A stretch of DNA of 64,000 nucleotides from Zea mays. Taxonomy: Eukaryota; Streptophyta; Magnoliopsida; Poales; Poaceae. Made by a program: the position numbers and the translations under genes. The stretch lies in NCBI RefSeq assembly GCF_902167145.1, contig NC_050101.1:178432428-178496427 (forward strand), given 5' to 3'. This document shows, piece by piece, positions 10,826 through 24,000 of the stretch (the first letter of the stretch is position 1; each line of letters opens with the position of its first letter). The notes beneath the pieces were generated by a model. That model did not search any database and was not told the DNA's origin. It saw nothing but the letters and a program-made list of their open reading frames with translations.

Positions 10826-13800
10826 TCAATCCAAGTTCCGCGAATCTAAGACATTTAGCTCACTACGCAGCCTGCAAAAGGTCTTCTCATCTAGAGGCTT
10901 GGTAAAGATATCGGCTAGCTGGTTCTCGGTGCTAACATGAAACACTTCGATATCTCCCTTTTGCTGGTGGTCTCTCAAAAAGTGATGCCGGATGTCTATG
11001 TGCTTTGTGCGGCTGTGTTCAACAGGATTTTCCGCCATGCGGATAGCACTCTCATTATCACATAGGAGTGGGACTTTGCTCAGATTGTAGCCAAAGTCCC
11101 GGAGGGTTTGCCTCATCCAAAGTAGTTGCGCGCAACATTGTCCTACGGCAACATACTCGGCCTCAGCGGTGGATAGGGCAACGGAGGTTTGTTTCTTAGA
11201 GTTCAACGACACCAGGGACCTTCCTAAGAATTGGCACGTCCCTGATGTACTCTTCCTATCGACCTTACATCCAGCATAGTCGGAGTCTGAGTATCCAACC
11301 AAGTCAAAGATAGACCCTTTTGGATACCAGAGCCCGAAGCAAGGCGTAGCAACCAAATATCTTAGAATTCGCTTCACTGCCACTAAGTGACACTCCTTAG
11401 GATCGGATTGAAATCTAGCACACATGCATACGCTAAGCATAATATCCGGTCTACTAGCACATAAATAAAGTAAAGACCCTATCATTGACCGGTATGCTTT
11501 TTGATCAACGGACTTACCTCCTTTGTTGAGGTCGGTGTGTCCGTCGGTTCCCATCGGAGTCTTTGCGGGCTTGGCGTCCTTCATCCCAAACCGCTTTAGC
11601 AGATCTTGCGTGTACTTCGTTTGGGAGATGAAGGTGTCGTCCTTGAGTTGCTTCACTTGGAACCCAAGGAAGTAGTTCAACTCGCCCATCATCGACATCT
11701 CGAATTTCTGCGTCATTACCCTGCTAAACTCTTCACAAGACTTTTGATTAGTAGAACCAAATATTATGTCATCGACATAAATTTGGCACACAAACAAATC
11801 ACCATCACATGTCTTAGTAAAAAGAGTTGGATCGGCTTTCCCAACCTTGAAAGAATTAACAATTAGAAAGTCTCTAAGGCATTCATACCATGCTCTTGGG
11901 GCTTGCTTAAGTCCATAGAGTGCCTTAGAGAGCTTACACACGTGGTCGGGGTACCGTTCATCCTCGAAGCCAGGGGGTTGCTCCACGTACACCTCCTCCT
12001 TGATCGGCCCGTTGAGGAAAGCGCTCTTCACATCCATTTGGTACAACCTGAAAGAATGGTGAGCGGCATATGCTAGCAAGATACGAATTGATTCTAGCCT
12101 AGCCACAGGAGCAAAAGTCTCCTCAAAGTCCAAACCTACGACTTGGGCATAACCTTTTGCCACAAGTCGAGCCTTGTTCCTCGTCACCACCCCGTGCTCG
12201 TCCTGTTTGTTGCGGAACACCCACTTGGTTCCCACAACATTTTGCTTGGGACGAGGCACCAGTGTCCAAACTTCATTGCGCTTGAAGTTGTTGAGTTCCT
12301 CCTGCATGGCCAATACCCAATCCGGATCTAGCAAGGCCTCCTCTACCCTGAAAGGCTCAATAGAAGAGACAAAGGAGTAATGCTCACAAAAATTAACTAA
12401 TCGAGATCGAGTAGTTACTCCCTTACTAATGTCACCCAAAATTTGGTCGACGGGATGATCCCTTTGAATCACCGCTCGAACTTGGGTTGGAGGTGCCGGT
12501 TGCGCTTCTTCCTCCATCACATGATCATCTTGTGCTCCCCCTTGATCACACGCCTCCTGTTGATGAACCTGTTCATCGTCTTGAGTTGGGGGAAGCACCA
12601 TAGTTGAGGAAGACGGTTGATCTCGTTCATCTTGTTCCTGTGGCCGCACCTCTCCAATCGCCATGGTTCGTATAGCGGCCGTCGGAACATCTTCTTCATC
12701 TACATCATCACAATCAACAACTTGCTCTCTTGGAGAGCCATTAGTCTCATCAAATACAACGTCGCTAGAGACTTCAACTAAACCCGATGATTTGTTGAAG
12801 ACCCTATACGCCTTTGTATTTGAATCATAACCTAACAAAAACCCTTCTACAGCTTTGGGAGCAAACTTAGAATTTCTACCCTTCTTCACTAGAATGTAGC
12901 ATTTACTCCCAAATACACGAAAGTACGATACATTTGGTTTGTTACCGGTTAGTAGCTCATACGACGTCTTCTTGAGGAGACGATGAAGGTAGACCCTGTT
13001 GATGGCGTGGCAAGCCGTGTTCACGGCTTCCGACCAAAAGCACTCGGGGGTCTTGAACTCTCCTAGCATCGTCCTTGCCATATCGATGAGCGTCCTGTTC
13101 TTCCTCTCTACCACACCATTTTGCTGAGGTGTGTAGGGAGCGGAGAACTCGTGCTTGATCCCCTCCTCCTCAAGAAACTCCTCCACTTGAAGGTTCTTGA
13201 ATTCGGACCCGTTGTCGCTCCTTATCTTCTTCACCTTGAGCTCAAACTCATTTTGAGCTCTCCTTAGGAAGCGCTTGAGGGTCCCTTGGGTTTCAGACTT
13301 ATCCTGCAAAAAGAACACCCAAGTGAAGCGGGAAAAGTCATCAACAATAACTAGACCATACTTACTTCCTCCTATGCTTAGATAGGCGACTGGTCCGAAG
13401 AGGTCCATATGTAGCAGCTCCAGGGGTCTGGATGTGGTCATCACATTCTTGCTGTGATGCGCTCCTCCCACTTGTTTACCTGCTTGACAAGCTGCACAAG
13501 GTCTATCTTTTTCGAATTGCACGTTAGTCAAACCTATCACATGTTCTCCCTTTAGAAACTTGTGAAGGTTCTTCATCCCCACATGTGCTAAGCGGCGATG
13601 CCACAGCCAGCCCATGCTAGTCTTAGCAATTAAGCATGCATCTAGACCGGCCTCCTCTTTTGCAAAATCAACTAAATAAAGTTTGCCGTCTAGTACACCC
13701 TTAAATGCTAGTGAACCATCACTTCTTCTAAAGACAGACACATCTACATTTGTAAATAGACAGTTATATCCCATATTGCATAGTTGACTAACAGATAGCA

Positions 13801-14032
13801 AATTGTAACCAAGAGACTCAACTAAAAACACATTTGAGATAGAGTGCTCATTAGAAATTGCAATTTTACCTAACCCTTTTACCTTGCCTTGATTCCCATC
13901 ACCGAATATAATTGAATCTTGGGAATCCTTATTCTTGACGTAGGAGGTGAACATCTTCTTCTCCCCCGTCATATGGTTTGTGCATCCGCTGTCAATAATC
14001 CAGCTTGAACCTCCAGATGCATAAACCTGCAA
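10826..14032 (-). CDS. Copia pol polyprotein (protease, integrase, reverse transcriptase, RNase H), Opie/Ji
   Basis: Uninterrupted 1,068-codon frame from the first ATG; upstream codons stay open and overlap the end of gag in another frame. Visible in order: aspartic protease core DSGCTNHM (about residues 14-21); integrase zinc finger ([10 protein letters not shown] ... CAACQ, about 143-183); integrase catalytic Asp near 210 (HMDLFGP), Asp near 273 (RSDNGSEF) and Glu near 309 (VVERKN), with the D-35-E spacing kept; reverse transcriptase with [10 protein letters not shown] (about 666) and the active site YVDD (about 752); Copia RNase H with [14 protein letters not shown] and the C-terminal [13 protein letters not shown]. 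All catalytic residues are present, so the protein could be functional if expressed. The start shown is only the first ATG; in the family pol is made from the gag-pol transcript. Confidence 0.92.
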   Translation of the reverse strand: MQVYASGGSSWIIDSGCTNHMTGEKKMFTSYVKNKDSQDSIIFGDGNQGKVKGLGKIAISNEHSISNVFLVESLGYNLLSVSQLCNMGYNCLFTNVDVSVFRRSDGSLAFKGVLDGKLYLVDFAKEEAGLDACLIAKTSMGWLWHRRLAHVGMKNLHKFLKGEHVIGLTNVQFEKDRPCAACQAGKQVGGAHHSKNVMTTSRPLELLHMDLFGPVAYLSIGGSKYGLVIVDDFSRFTWVFFLQDKSETQGTLKRFLRRAQNEFELKVKKIRSDNGSEFKNLQVEEFLEEEGIKHEFSAPYTPQQNGVVERKNRTLIDMARTMLGEFKTPECFWSEAVNTACHAINRVYLHRLLKKTSYELLTGNKPNVSYFRVFGSKCYILVKKGRNSKFAPKAVEGFLLGYDSNTKAYRVFNKSSGLVEVSSDVVFDETNGSPREQVVDCDDVDEEDVPTAAIRTMAIGEVRPQEQDERDQPSSSTMVLPPTQDDEQVHQQEACDQGGAQDDHVMEEEAQPAPPTQVRAVIQRDHPVDQILGDISKGVTTRSRLVNFCEHYSFVSSIEPFRVEEALLDPDWVLAMQEELNNFKRNEVWTLVPRPKQNVVGTKWVFRNKQDEHGVVTRNKARLVAKGYAQVVGLDFEETFAPVARLESIRILLAYAAHHSFRLYQMDVKSAFLNGPIKEEVYVEQPPGFEDERYPDHVCKLSKALYGLKQAPRAWYECLRDFLIVNSFKVGKADPTLFTKTCDGDLFVCQIYVDDIIFGSTNQKSCEEFSRVMTQKFEMSMMGELNYFLGFQVKQLKDDTFISQTKYTQDLLKRFGMKDAKPAKTPMGTDGHTDLNKGGKSVDQKAYRSMIGSLLYLCASRPDIMLSVCMCARFQSDPKECHLVAVKRILRYLVATPCFGLWYPKGSIFDLVGYSDSDYAGCKVDRKSTSGTCQFLGRSLVSLNSKKQTSVALSTAEAEYVAVGQCCAQLLWMRQTLRDFGYNLSKVPLLCDNESAIRMAENPVEHSRTKHIDIRHHFLRDHQQKGDIEVFHVSTENQLADIFTKPLDEKTFCRLRSELNVLDSRNLD

Positions 14033-14039
14033 GGCAAAT

Positions 14040-16430
14040 TTAGGCTTGGGTCTTAGGTACCCAACTCATGTTGGGTCCTACAAGGTTAGCACAAATATCC
14101 TTAGGGACCCAAATGCAAGTTTTGTCTCCCTTGCATCTTGCCCCTAATTTTCTAGCAACTATTTTCCTATCCTTTCTACAAATAGCAAAGGAAGCATTTA
14201 AGGCACGATAAATTGTAGAGGGACCATTCATAACTTTTCTAGGAACATTGACAACATTTTTCCTAGGCATATTATGAACAACATTTCTCCTACCAATATT
14301 TCTATCATGCACATAGGAAGAACTAGAAGCAAACATAGCATGAGAATCAAAATCATCATAAGCATTATAACTCCTATAAGCCTTTCTAGTTTGTCTCCTA
14401 TCATGGTACATAAAAGCATGATTCTTTTTAGCACTACTAACCATAGGAGCCTTCCCTTTCTCCTTGGCGGAGATAGGAGCCTTATGGCTTGTCAAGTTCT
14501 TGGCTTCCCTCTTGTAGCCAAGTCCATCCTTAATTGAGGGGTGTCTACCAATTGTGTAGGTATCCCTTGCAAATTTTAATTTATCAAATTCGCTTTTGCT
14601 AGTTTTAAGTTGGGCATTAAGACTAGCCAATTCATCATTAAGTTTGGAAATTGAAACTAGGTGTTCACTACAAGCATCAATGTCAAAATCTTTACACCTA
14701 TTGCAAGTTTCAACAATTTCTACACAAGATGTTGATTTACTAGCTATTTCTAACTTAGCATTCAAATCATCATTAACACCTTTTAATTTAGAGATGGATT
14801 CATGACAAGTAGATAATTCACTAGAGAGCATTTCATTCCTTTTAATTTCTAGAGCAAGAGAATTTTGTGCACTTACAAATTTATCATGCTCCTCATATAA
14901 AAGATCCTCTTGTTTTTCTAGTAATCTATTCTTGTCATTCAAAGCATCAATCAACTCATTAATCTTATTAATTTTAGATCTATATAATCCCTTGAATAAG
15001 CATGAGTAATCTATCTCATCATCATCACTAGACTCATCCTCACTTGAAGAAGCATAAGTACTAGTATCATGAGTGCTTACTTTCTTCTCCCTTGCCATGA
15101 GGCAAGTGTGACGCTCGTTGGGGAAGAGAGATGACTTGTTGAAGGCGGTGGCGGCGAGTCCTTCATTGTCGGAGTCGGAGGAGGAGCAATCCGAATCCCA
15201 CTCCTTTCCGATATGTGCCTCACCCTTGGCCTTCTTGTAATGCTTCTTCTTCTCCCTTTTGTTCCCCTTTTCCTGGTCACTTTCATTATCGGGACAGTTA
15301 GCAATGAAATGACCAATCTTACCACATTTGAAGCACGAGCGCTTCTCCTTTGTCTTGGTCTTGCTTGGCTGTCCCTTGCGACCTTTAAGTGCCGTCTTGA
15401 AGCGCTTAATGATGAGGGCCATCTCCTCATTATTTAGCCCGGCCACCTCATCTTGTGCCACCTTGCTTGGTAGCGCCTCCTTGCTCCTCGTTGCCTTGAG
15501 AGCACTGGGTTGCGGCTCATGAATAGGACCGTTCAACGCATCGTCCACATATCTTGCCTCCTTGATCATCATTCGCCCGCTTACGAACTTCCCCAGAACT
15601 TCTTCGGGTGACATCTTGGTGTACCTAGGATTTTCACGAATATTGTTCACCAAATGAGGATCAAGAACGGTAAAGGACCTTAGCATTAGGCGGACGACGT
15701 CGTGATCCGTCCATCGCGTGCTTCCGTAGCTTCTTATTTTGTTGATAAGGGTCTTGAGCCGGTTGTATGTTTGAGTTGGCTCCTCGCCCCTTATCATTGC
15801 GAACCGTCCAAGCTCGCCCTCCACCAACTCCATCTTGGTGAGCAAGGTGACATCATTCCCTTCATGAGAGATCTTGAGGGTGTCCCAGATCTGCTTGGCA
15901 TTGTCCAAGCCGCTCACCTTATGGTACTCGTCCCTGCACAAAGAGGCTAGCAACATAGTAGTAGCTTGTGCATTTTTATGAATCTATTCATTAATAAACA
16001 AGGGACTATCCGTACTATCAAAGTGCATTCCACTTTCTACAATCTCCCATATGCTAGGATGGAGAGAGAACAAGTGACTACGCATTTTGTGACTCCAAAA
16101 TCCGTAGTCCTCTCCATCAAAATGAGGAGGTTTACCAAGTGGAATAGATAATAAATGAGCATTAGTACTTTGAGGAATACGAGAATAATCAAAAGAAAAG
16201 TTCGAATTGACCGTTTTCTTTTTCTCGTAGTCGTCGTCGTCCTTTTGGGAGGAAGTAGACTCATCGCTGTCGTAGTAGACGATCTCCTTGATGCGTCTTG
16301 TCTTCTTCTTCTTCCCATCTTTGCGTCTGTGGCCCGAGCCTGAGTCGTTGGACTTGTCATCCCTTGGCTCGTTGACGAAGGACTCCTTCTCCTTGTCGTT
16401 GATCACGATTCCCTTCCCTTTAGGATCCAT
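14040..16430 (-). pseudogene. Copia gag of the Opie/Ji element, one in-frame stop
   Basis: Starts MDPKGKGIVINDKEK at 16430 and stays in one frame to 14040 except for TAG at 15984-15986, where the second Opie/Ji copy in this window (38000 region) has a Gln codon. Features in order: charged Asp/Lys-rich N-terminus, capsid region (HFDGEDYGFWS; LLASLCRDEYHKVSG; IWDTLKISHEG), a zinc knuckle CFKCGKIGHFIANC at about 15325, an acidic serine stretch, and a long coiled-coil-like Leu/Glu/Lys segment typical of Sirevirus gag. Total length would be about 796 codons. The single stop is the only defect; read-through or a sequencing error cannot be excluded. Confidence 0.88.
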
Positions 16431-16465
16431 CTCTTCGGGCGGTTAGTCCCTTTGTGAAGAGAACG

Positions 16466-16477
16466 GCTCCGATACCA
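16466..16477 (-). promoter_or_regulatory. Primer binding site of the Opie/Ji element, one mismatch
   Basis: Minus-strand TGGTATCGGAGC follows the LTR. The usual initiator-Met tRNA site is TGGTATCAGAGC, which is intact in the truncated relative at about 37513. The A-to-G change may weaken priming. Confidence 0.8.
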
Positions 16478-16479
16478 AT

Positions 16480-17710
16480 TGAGAGCACCTAGAGGGGGGG
16501 TGAATAGGTGATCCTGTGAAACTTAACCTTATAGCCACAAAAACTTGGTAAGTGTTAGCACAATAATTGCCAAGTGGCTAGAGAGGAGTCTCAACAAAAC
16601 ACAATACCACAAGAAATCAAACACAGTGGTTTATCCCGTGGTTCGGCCAAGACCAACGCTTGCCTACTCCACGTTGTGGCGTCCCAACGGACGAGGGTTG
16701 CAATCAACCCCTCTCAAGCGGTCCAAAGACCAACTTGAATACCACAGTGTTTTGCTTTGTATTTCAATATCCCGTTTGCGAGGAATCTCCACAACTTGGA
16801 GCCTCTCGCCCTTACACTTGAGATTCACAAAGAAATGCGGAGTAAGGGAGGGAAGCAACACACACAAGTCCACAGCAAAATGCGCACACACACGGCCAAG
16901 AATCGAGCTCAAAAGACTATCTCAAAGTTCTCACTAGAACGGAGCTCGAATCACTGAGAATGACAAACGAATGCGCAAAGACTGAGTGTGGATGATCAAG
17001 AATGCTTTAAGGTTGCTTTTTTTTTACTCCTCCATGCGCCTAGGGGTCCCTTTTATAGCCCCAAGGCAGCTAGGAGCCGTTGAGAGCAAATCTGGAAGGC
17101 CAATCTTGCCTTCTGTCGTCGGGTGCACCGGACAGTCCGGTGCACACCGGACACTGTCCGGTGCCCGATTTCCTTCCTAAAATGGCGCAGCCGACCGTTG
17201 CAGATCTGGGAGCCGTTGGCGCACCGGACATGTCCGGTGCACACCGGACAGTCCGGTGCCCCCTTCCGACCGTTGGCTCGGCCACGTGTCGCGCGCGGAT
17301 TCCGCGGCCGACCGTTGGCCCGGCCGGCCGTTGGCTCACCGGACAGTCCGGTGAATTATAGCCGTACGTTGTCGTCTAATTCCCGAGAGCGGCTACTTCA
17401 CGCCGAGTCAGCCTGGCGCACCGGACACTGTCCGGTGCACCACCGGACAGTCCGGTGTGCCAGACTGAGCTGAGTCTTGGTTATACACAGCCAAGTCTTT
17501 TTCACCTCTTTTCTTTTCTTCTTCTTTCTGTTTCTAACACTTAGACAAGTATATTAGTACACAAAACCAATGTACTAAGGCTTAGAAACATACCTTTACT
17601 CTTGATTTGCACTTTGTCCATCCATGAGCATAAATTCACATTTAAGCACTTGTGTTGGCACTCAATCACCAAAATACTTAGAAATGGCCCAAGGGCACAT
17701 TTCCCTTTCA
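16480..17710 (-). repeat. 5' LTR of the Opie/Ji element
   Basis: 1,231 bp, the promoter-bearing copy for this minus-strand element; TATA box CTATAAAAGG (minus) at 17049-17058. It is 48 bp shorter than its partner, mostly through loss of palindrome units. Confidence 0.92.
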
Positions 17711-19284
17711 ACATCGCTATATCACTAGGCATCAAGAGACTGATGGTATACGGAGATTCTTTGGTAGTCATAAGCCAGATAAACAAAGAATGGGACTGTT
17801 CGAGCGATTCAATGGGGAAGTACTGCACCGCCGTCCGAAAACTAGAAGATAAATTTGAAGGTCTGGAATTTCATCATGTAGAAAGAGATCGAAACACGGC
17901 AGCCGATGTATTGTCCAAGCTAGGATCCAGTCGAACTCAGGTCCCACCTGGAGTCTTTGTACAAGAAATATCACAACCAAGCATCTCAATGGATCAGGCA
18001 GAAGAGTGTAATATCGTGAATCAACCAGAGTCAGACTCTGATGACTGGAGAAGGCCGATCATTAGATATATAAAAAATGAAGAGGAACCGGACGACAAAA
18101 ATGTAGCCGAGCGCATCGCTAGACAGTCAGCTCACTACACACTCATTGGGGAGACACTGTACAGAAGGAGTGCATCAGGCGTCCTCATGAAGTGCATTCT
18201 CTCATCTACTGGGAAGCGACTTCTAGATGAGGTCCATGCTGGACAATGTGGAATACACGCAGCATCCAAGACACTAGTCGGGAAGGTCTTCAGGTCGGGA
18301 TTCTATTGGCCAACAGCGAAAAGTGATGCAACCGAGTTAGTTCAGAGGTGCGAAGCTTGCCAATACTTGTTAAAGCAACAACATCTACCAGCACAGCAAC
18401 TGCAGACCATACCAGTAACTTGGTCATTCGCATGCTGGGGACTGGATATGATTGGACCTTTCAAGAAAGCTCAAGGAGGATACACTCATGTACTGGTAGC
18501 AATCGACAAATTCACTAAATGGATAGAGTTTAAACCCATTGCTTCTTTAACCTCAGCTAAGGCCGTGGAATTCATACAAGACATAATATTCAGATTCGGA
18601 ATACCGAACAGTATCATAACCGACCTAGGATCCAACTTCACAAGTTCAGAGTTCTTCGATTTCTGTGAGCAAAAAAGCATTCAGATCAAGTATGCTTCGG
18701 TAGCACACCCAAGAGCCAACGGGCAGGTTGAACGAGCTAACGGGATGATATTGGAGGCACTCAGGAAAAAGGTCTTCGATAAAAATGAAAAGTTTGCAGG
18801 AAAGTGGATAAGGGAATTGCCCTACGTCGTTTGGAGCCTAAGAACCCAACCTAGCCGAGCTCTGCATGGAAACACTCCTTTCTTCATGGTCTATGGGTCA
18901 GAGGCAGTATTACCCGCTGATCTCAAGTTTGGGGCGCCAAGGTTGGTCTTCGAAAGCATAGCAGAAGCCGAAGCTACTAGGCTGGAGGACATTGATGTAC
19001 TCGAAGAAGAACAGTTGAACGCAGTAATTCGATCAGCACGATACTAGCAGACTCTGAGACGCTATCACGACAAGGTCGTACGACGACGATCCTTTTCAGT
19101 GGGAGATCTCGTCCTCCGCCGAATTCTAACGGGGGAGGGACGACACAAGTTGTCACCCTTATGGGAAGGACCATTCATAGTAGCAGAAGTCACTCGACCG
19201 GGATCATATCGTCTCACTCAAATGGACGGCACAGAAACTGGGAACTCCTGGAATATAGAACACCTCAGGAAGTTTTGTCCCTAG
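17711..19284 (+). pseudogene. pol remnant, downstream part: end of second RNase H and integrase of the Grande-like element
   Basis: Continues the frame broken at 8758. First the rest of the plant-type RNase H (VYGDSLVVI; RDRNTAADVLSKLG), then a spacer, then integrase: HHCC finger (VHAGQCGIH ... CEACQ), catalytic Asp in GLDMIGP, second Asp in ITDLGSNF (the family usually has N where L is seen), and Glu in NGQVERANG. A TAG at 19045-19047 interrupts the C-terminal part, which continues in frame (YHDKVVRRRSFSVGDLVLRR ... EHLRKFCP) to 19284. No chromodomain follows, as expected for the Tat lineage. Confidence 0.9.
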
Positions 19285-19400
19285 CTGTATTTCAAAAGCT
19301 ATCAGGACGACAATGTACTCTGTAAAATGGGAAATATGTCATCAATAAAAAAGGCTTCAAGAATACTCAGTTTGTTCATGATCGACCTGCATTCTTATTT
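19285..19400 (+). other. Untranslated spacer after integrase
   Basis: About 115 bp between the pol stop and the tandem array, with ATCAATAAAAAAGG at about 19340. I see no gene in it. Confidence 0.5.
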
Positions 19401-20104
19401 AACTCGGGGTGACCACTATGCCCTGCTAACGGAGCAATCGGCTTAAGTCGGCAACGACTTAAGACGGTGCAACATGCTCACGCTTACTTAACTCGGGGTG
19501 ACCATTATGCCCTGCTAACGGAGCAATCAGCTTAAGTCGGCAACGACTTAAGACGGTGCAACATGCTCGCGCTTACTTAACTCGGGGTGACCACTATGCC
19601 CTGCTAATGGAGCAATCGGCTTAAGTCGGCAACGAATTAAGACGGTGCAACATGCTCGCGCTTACTTAACTCGGGGTGACCAGTATGCCCTGCTAACGGA
19701 GCAATCGGCTTAAGTCGGCAATGACTTAAGACGGTGCAACATGCTCGCGCTTACTTAACTCGGGGTGACCACTATGCCCTGCTAACGGAGCAATCAACTT
19801 AAGTCGGCGACGACCTAAGACAGTGCAACATGCTCGCGCTTACTTAACTCGGGGTGACCACTATGCCCTGCTAACGGAGCAATCGGCTTAAGTCGGCAAC
19901 GACTTAAGACGGTGCAACATGCTCACGCTTACTTAACTCGGGGTGACCACTATGCCCTGCTAGTGGAGCAATCGGCTTGAGTTGGCAACAACTTAAGACA
20001 GTGCAACATGCTCGCGCTTACTTAACTCGGGGTGACCACTATGCCCTGCTAGCGGAGCAATCGGCTTAAGTCGGCAACGACTTAAGACGGTGCAACATGC
20101 TCGC
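19400..20104 (+). repeat. Tandem array, 89-bp unit, about 8 copies
   Basis: The landmark CTCGGGGTGACC recurs at an exact 89-bp spacing (starts near 19403, 19492, 19581, 19670, 19759, 19848, 19937 and 20026). Units contain AAGTCGGCAACGACTT, a dyad that can fold, and end in ACATGCTCGC. A ninth, diverged unit resumes at 27744 after the Zeon-like insertion, and is then cut again by the Ds-like element. Tandem arrays just downstream of pol are known in Grande. Confidence 0.93.
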
Positions 20105-20774
20105 TGTTGGTGACTTGTTCTCAAATGCTAAGAGTTAAGAACAAGGCAACATGAAAAGTGTTAAGTGTTAAAGTCCTTCGTCCTTCGAAGCATTATGTCC
20201 CTTCGGGAAATAATGAGTTTCGGACGAAGGTCATAAGAGACATACCTTCGTAAATATAATAGGTGAAAACGAAAGACTCATATGAAGCATGAGATATAAT
20301 ATAAGCATCATCATGGAATCATTTCTATTTTATTAACATGGGAAAATAGAAATGATTTCAAATTACAAATGTACCTTCGATCCTGAGAGAAGGTAAAAAA
20401 GTACGGGCGTGACGTAAAAGCAAATGCAAAGTCAGCGTGAACAGTACGGGAGTACTGTTCATCTATTTATAGACGCGGGACGCAGCCCACGTAAAATTAC
20501 ATCCATGCCCATTACATTTGCTAACGGCTTATGGAAATCTGTCGAGGCCCCCGAGGTCTTTTCATCTTTAAGTCGGTTCCCCCTTCTGCCATCGAGCCGA
20601 AGCTTCCCTGCGCACAGCTTCGGCTGCCCCCGACCTTCGTCTGGCTCAGCCTTCGTCCTGGTCGTGATCCATATCCATAGTTCTGAATCCGAAAATACCT
20701 GTTCATATAATTCACTTGGAAAACATTGTCAAATCATGTTTTTGAGGACCTTCGGAGGACGAAGGCCCCCAACA
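20105..20774 (-). repeat. 3' LTR of the Zeon-like element
   Basis: 670 bp; minus-strand TATA box CTATAAATAG at 20463-20472. Just inside it (20775-20792) the minus strand reads GCGAGGGGCTAC, a polypurine tract. Confidence 0.92.
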
Positions 20775-20927
20775 GTAGCCCCTCGCAATATTAATTTGTA
20801 AATAATAAATTCAGATTGCGATATGGACGAAGGCCTTGAGCCGAAGGTCCGAAAAAACACCTTCCCTTTGCTAGAATAGCAACATTCACTGACAAGCGGG
20901 GCCTTTTAACTTTCAACGCCCTAGGCG

Positions 20928-20937
20928 TATAAATAAG
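20928..20937 (+). promoter_or_regulatory. TATA box upstream of the antisense gene
   Basis: TATAAATAAG on the plus strand, 133 nt before the ATG at 21070 and outside the LTR. It suggests that the antisense gene has its own promoter and does not depend on LTR transcription. Confidence 0.55.
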
Positions 20938-21069
20938 AACACATCGTGAATTCATTTGGTACACACGCTTGCCTTTTGCTTCGGCCCACTAAAAAATTTT
21001 TAGCTCTTGCTCATTGAGATTTGCTGGTCTTTTTGATTTCGAAGCTTCGGCCTCGGGAACAAATTTTTA

Positions 21070-24000
21070 GTGTTTCCGAAGATGTCTGAAGACAAGAAGA
21101 TCCCTGTTGAGACGAAGCTGAGTCTCGAGGAGGAGAAGAATCTGGGGTTCCTGATAGCGATGGCAGAGACTAATACAGAGAAAATCACGAAGGAGATTCT
21201 CGAAGGTTTGTCCGAAGATACTGATGACAGCGACAGCTATGATGTGGAAAGTAGTGGGGAAGAGGCCGAAGATCGACCGTGGCGACCAAGTCACTCAGTT
21301 TTTGGGAAAACAACCATCAAGCAGAGTCACATTGACAATATGAGGGGGCGATACTTCCGAGACATATCTATTGTGAGAGCTGATGCCGGGGAAAAGACTT
21401 CTCCCACCCCTGAAGAGGATGAAGTTGTAATTTTCCGAAGCCTCCTCAAAGCTGGGCTTCGATTCCCCCTGAGCAATTTTGTTGTTGAGGTACTGAAAAC
21501 ATTCCAAATCTACCTTCATCAACTCACTCCCGAAGCTATTATAAGAATGGGGATTTTTGTCTGGGCTGCGAGAAGCCAAGGTTTGGAACCAAACGCTAAA
21601 AGCTTCTGCAATATACACGAGTTATTGTACGAGACGAAACCCTGGGGAAAGGAGCAATACCACAACAACTTTGGGTGCTACAGCTTCGGCGCCCGCTCCG
21701 GGTCAAGCTACCCTGTGCCAACCTTTCGGAAGAGGTGGCCCGGAGCCTGGATGTCTGAATGGTTTTATGTGAAAAATGATCTAACAGCGCAAAATAATGT
21801 CCAAAGTATCATTATGTACCCAATTTGGCAACGCTTCGGACTTCGAAGGCCGAAGGTTGAAATGGATGAGGCAGCCGAAGAATGCCAAAGAGCCTTCGGC
21901 GCAGTCTGCTCCTTCATTGGGACAAGGGACCTGGTCCAGGAGCACATTGCCTTCAGGATATGGCCACTTGCAGAAAAGTGGGAAATGCCGAAAGAAACCA
22001 TTAAAGAGTCCGACGAAGGCGGACTAGTCAGATTAAAATACACATTCAAATATGCAGATAAATTTATTGAACCTGATGATGACTGGCTGAAAAGCATTGA
22101 AATATTAAGTGATGAATTACTTGGGGCATTCTCGAAGGCTGAAAATACTGCACTATCAGCAGCCTTCGGAGGCCGAAAAAAGAAGAGACTGAACCGAGTG
22201 TTTGATGCAATCGGGTTCTTCTACCCTGATTATTGTTATCCCATCCGAAGGCAAAAAAGGAAAAACATAACCTCTGAAAAAGAAGAAGCTGGAACCGCTC
22301 CTAGCGAGCCAGAACCAAAAGGAAAAAGGTTGAAGGTCTTCACACACCGACCACGCCATATTGAACCAGCTTCGGTGCCAGAGTTTACCGGGAAAACTTC
22401 TTCAGCCACCGAAGCTGAGAAACTAATCGAGCCGGCCTTGTTGCCAGAGATCGCAGAAACGGCCGAAGTGCCACCAAAGATAGAATCAGAACAACCAAAC
22501 ATTTTGTTGTCAGAAACAAAAGAGAAAACCGAAGCGCCGCTCAAAGAAAAAATTGAGAAAGTAAGAGAAGCAACTGAGGGCTTCAAAACATCAGAAGTTT
22601 TGAGTCCTACAGCAATCATCGGGACAGCAAAAAATGAAAAAGTGCCAGCTGTAACTCCGAAGAGAAAGAGAATGGCTAATGTGCTAGACGTATTGGAAAC
22701 GATCGAATTTTCGAGCACACCTCCGAAGAAAGCTGCTGTTACTCCTGAAACAAAAGCTGAAATCTCTGGTTCTACAGCTCCAGAGCAAGAGATTTCAGCC
22801 GAAGCTGGACCCTCAGAGCCCGCAAAAACTTTGGAAAGTGAGACAGAGAAAATAACAAAGCCAACTATTGAAGAATCTAGTGTTGTTGCCCCCGAAGCAT
22901 CCCCCAAGATTCGTGATTATATTTTTCGTCATGCTTCGGGGAAAAAATTATCAGAAAAAGAAGAACAAGAGGCCCAGCATTATGCCCAAAAACTGAAATA
23001 TCCGAAGGGAGCATTAATATTTAATGGCAGTGGAGAAGAAGACTTCTTGTACTGTCTTCCCGACAACAAGGAAATTTCTGTCTGTCGGGAGATAGGCAGA
23101 AGCTTCGGATTCCCAACTTTAGAAGACGGACTTTCGGTGCTATCAAAAAACGATCTGGCTGACAGCCTAGCTTATAACAGTTTAAAGGTATGATAAATGA
23201 AATCGTTGTATTTTTCCGTTCATGTAAACCCTCTGACACACACACATATTCCTTTTTGCAGGGCTTGATTCTTAGCAATGCTCTCAGAGCCCAGAAAGAT
23301 ACTGAAGACGAAGGGTGTACTATAGCCCTGAGCAACCTTCGTTCCGAAGTGATTGAACTGAGGAACGAAGGTCTCGAAAAAGACAAAATATTACACTCAT
23401 TGATAGATAAAATAAAGGAGGACGAAGCTGCTTTCAAAAGTCAGGCTGAAGCTCAGAAACGCGAAATTGAAGACCTCCGGAAACAACTGGCCAGAGCCAC
23501 AGAGGAACGTATACTTGAAGAAACAAAGCGTGAACTCAGCGATCAATGGGCAGATCACCTAGAAGTGACTGTTGAAGAGCTTCGTTCATCCAAAAAGAGA
23601 TGCTACAATAAATCTATAGACTGTGCTAAAAAATTAAAAGCTAGCTTCGCCAAGGTCGGCGCATTCTCAAGTGAAGAAAATTTTCTGAGGGGCAATCCCG
23701 AAAGTGTCATTGAATGGATTGACCACGAAGCTGAAGTCTTTGAAGAAATTTTAAATAGCCGAGGAGATATATGTGCCTTCTCTGGCGCCAGAGGGATTGC
23801 CACTATTTTAGAGAAGAAGGGCTGTGAACATGTGAAAATTTTAGCACAGTCCGAAGCCACCTTGTCGACTGAAGATATAAAAGATCCTTCAGCCGAAGCT
23901 AGCGCGGTTGGGGGAAAATTTTTTACCGACATCTGGGACAACGGTGGCCGAGAAATGGCAAGAGAGATTATTCAGAGAAGTGAAAAGGGCATCCATGATG

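Larger units (their letters stand above)
8759..17710 (-). mobile_element. Opie/Ji-type Copia retrotransposon (Sirevirus), nearly full length
   Basis: Paired LTRs (8759-10037 and 16480-17710) flanked by ACATC (8754-8758 and 17711-17715). The element lies on the minus strand: primer site next to the right LTR, then gag, pol and multiple polypurine tracts beside the left LTR. The LTR ends (TGAAAGGGAAATG on the minus strand), CACCGGAC-GTCCGGTG palindromes, multiple polypurine tracts and the gag-pol sequence are those of maize Opie/Ji. It interrupts the second RNase H of the Grande-like element. About 12 substitutions between LTRs (about 1%) plus copy-number changes of the palindromes suggest a younger insertion than its host. 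Pol is open throughout; gag has one stop and the primer site one mismatch. Confidence 0.93.

Noticed and set aside
19400..20104. Regular direct repeats that might suggest a CRISPR array
   Set aside because: Units are contiguous 89-bp tandem copies without variable spacers, in a plant retrotransposon.
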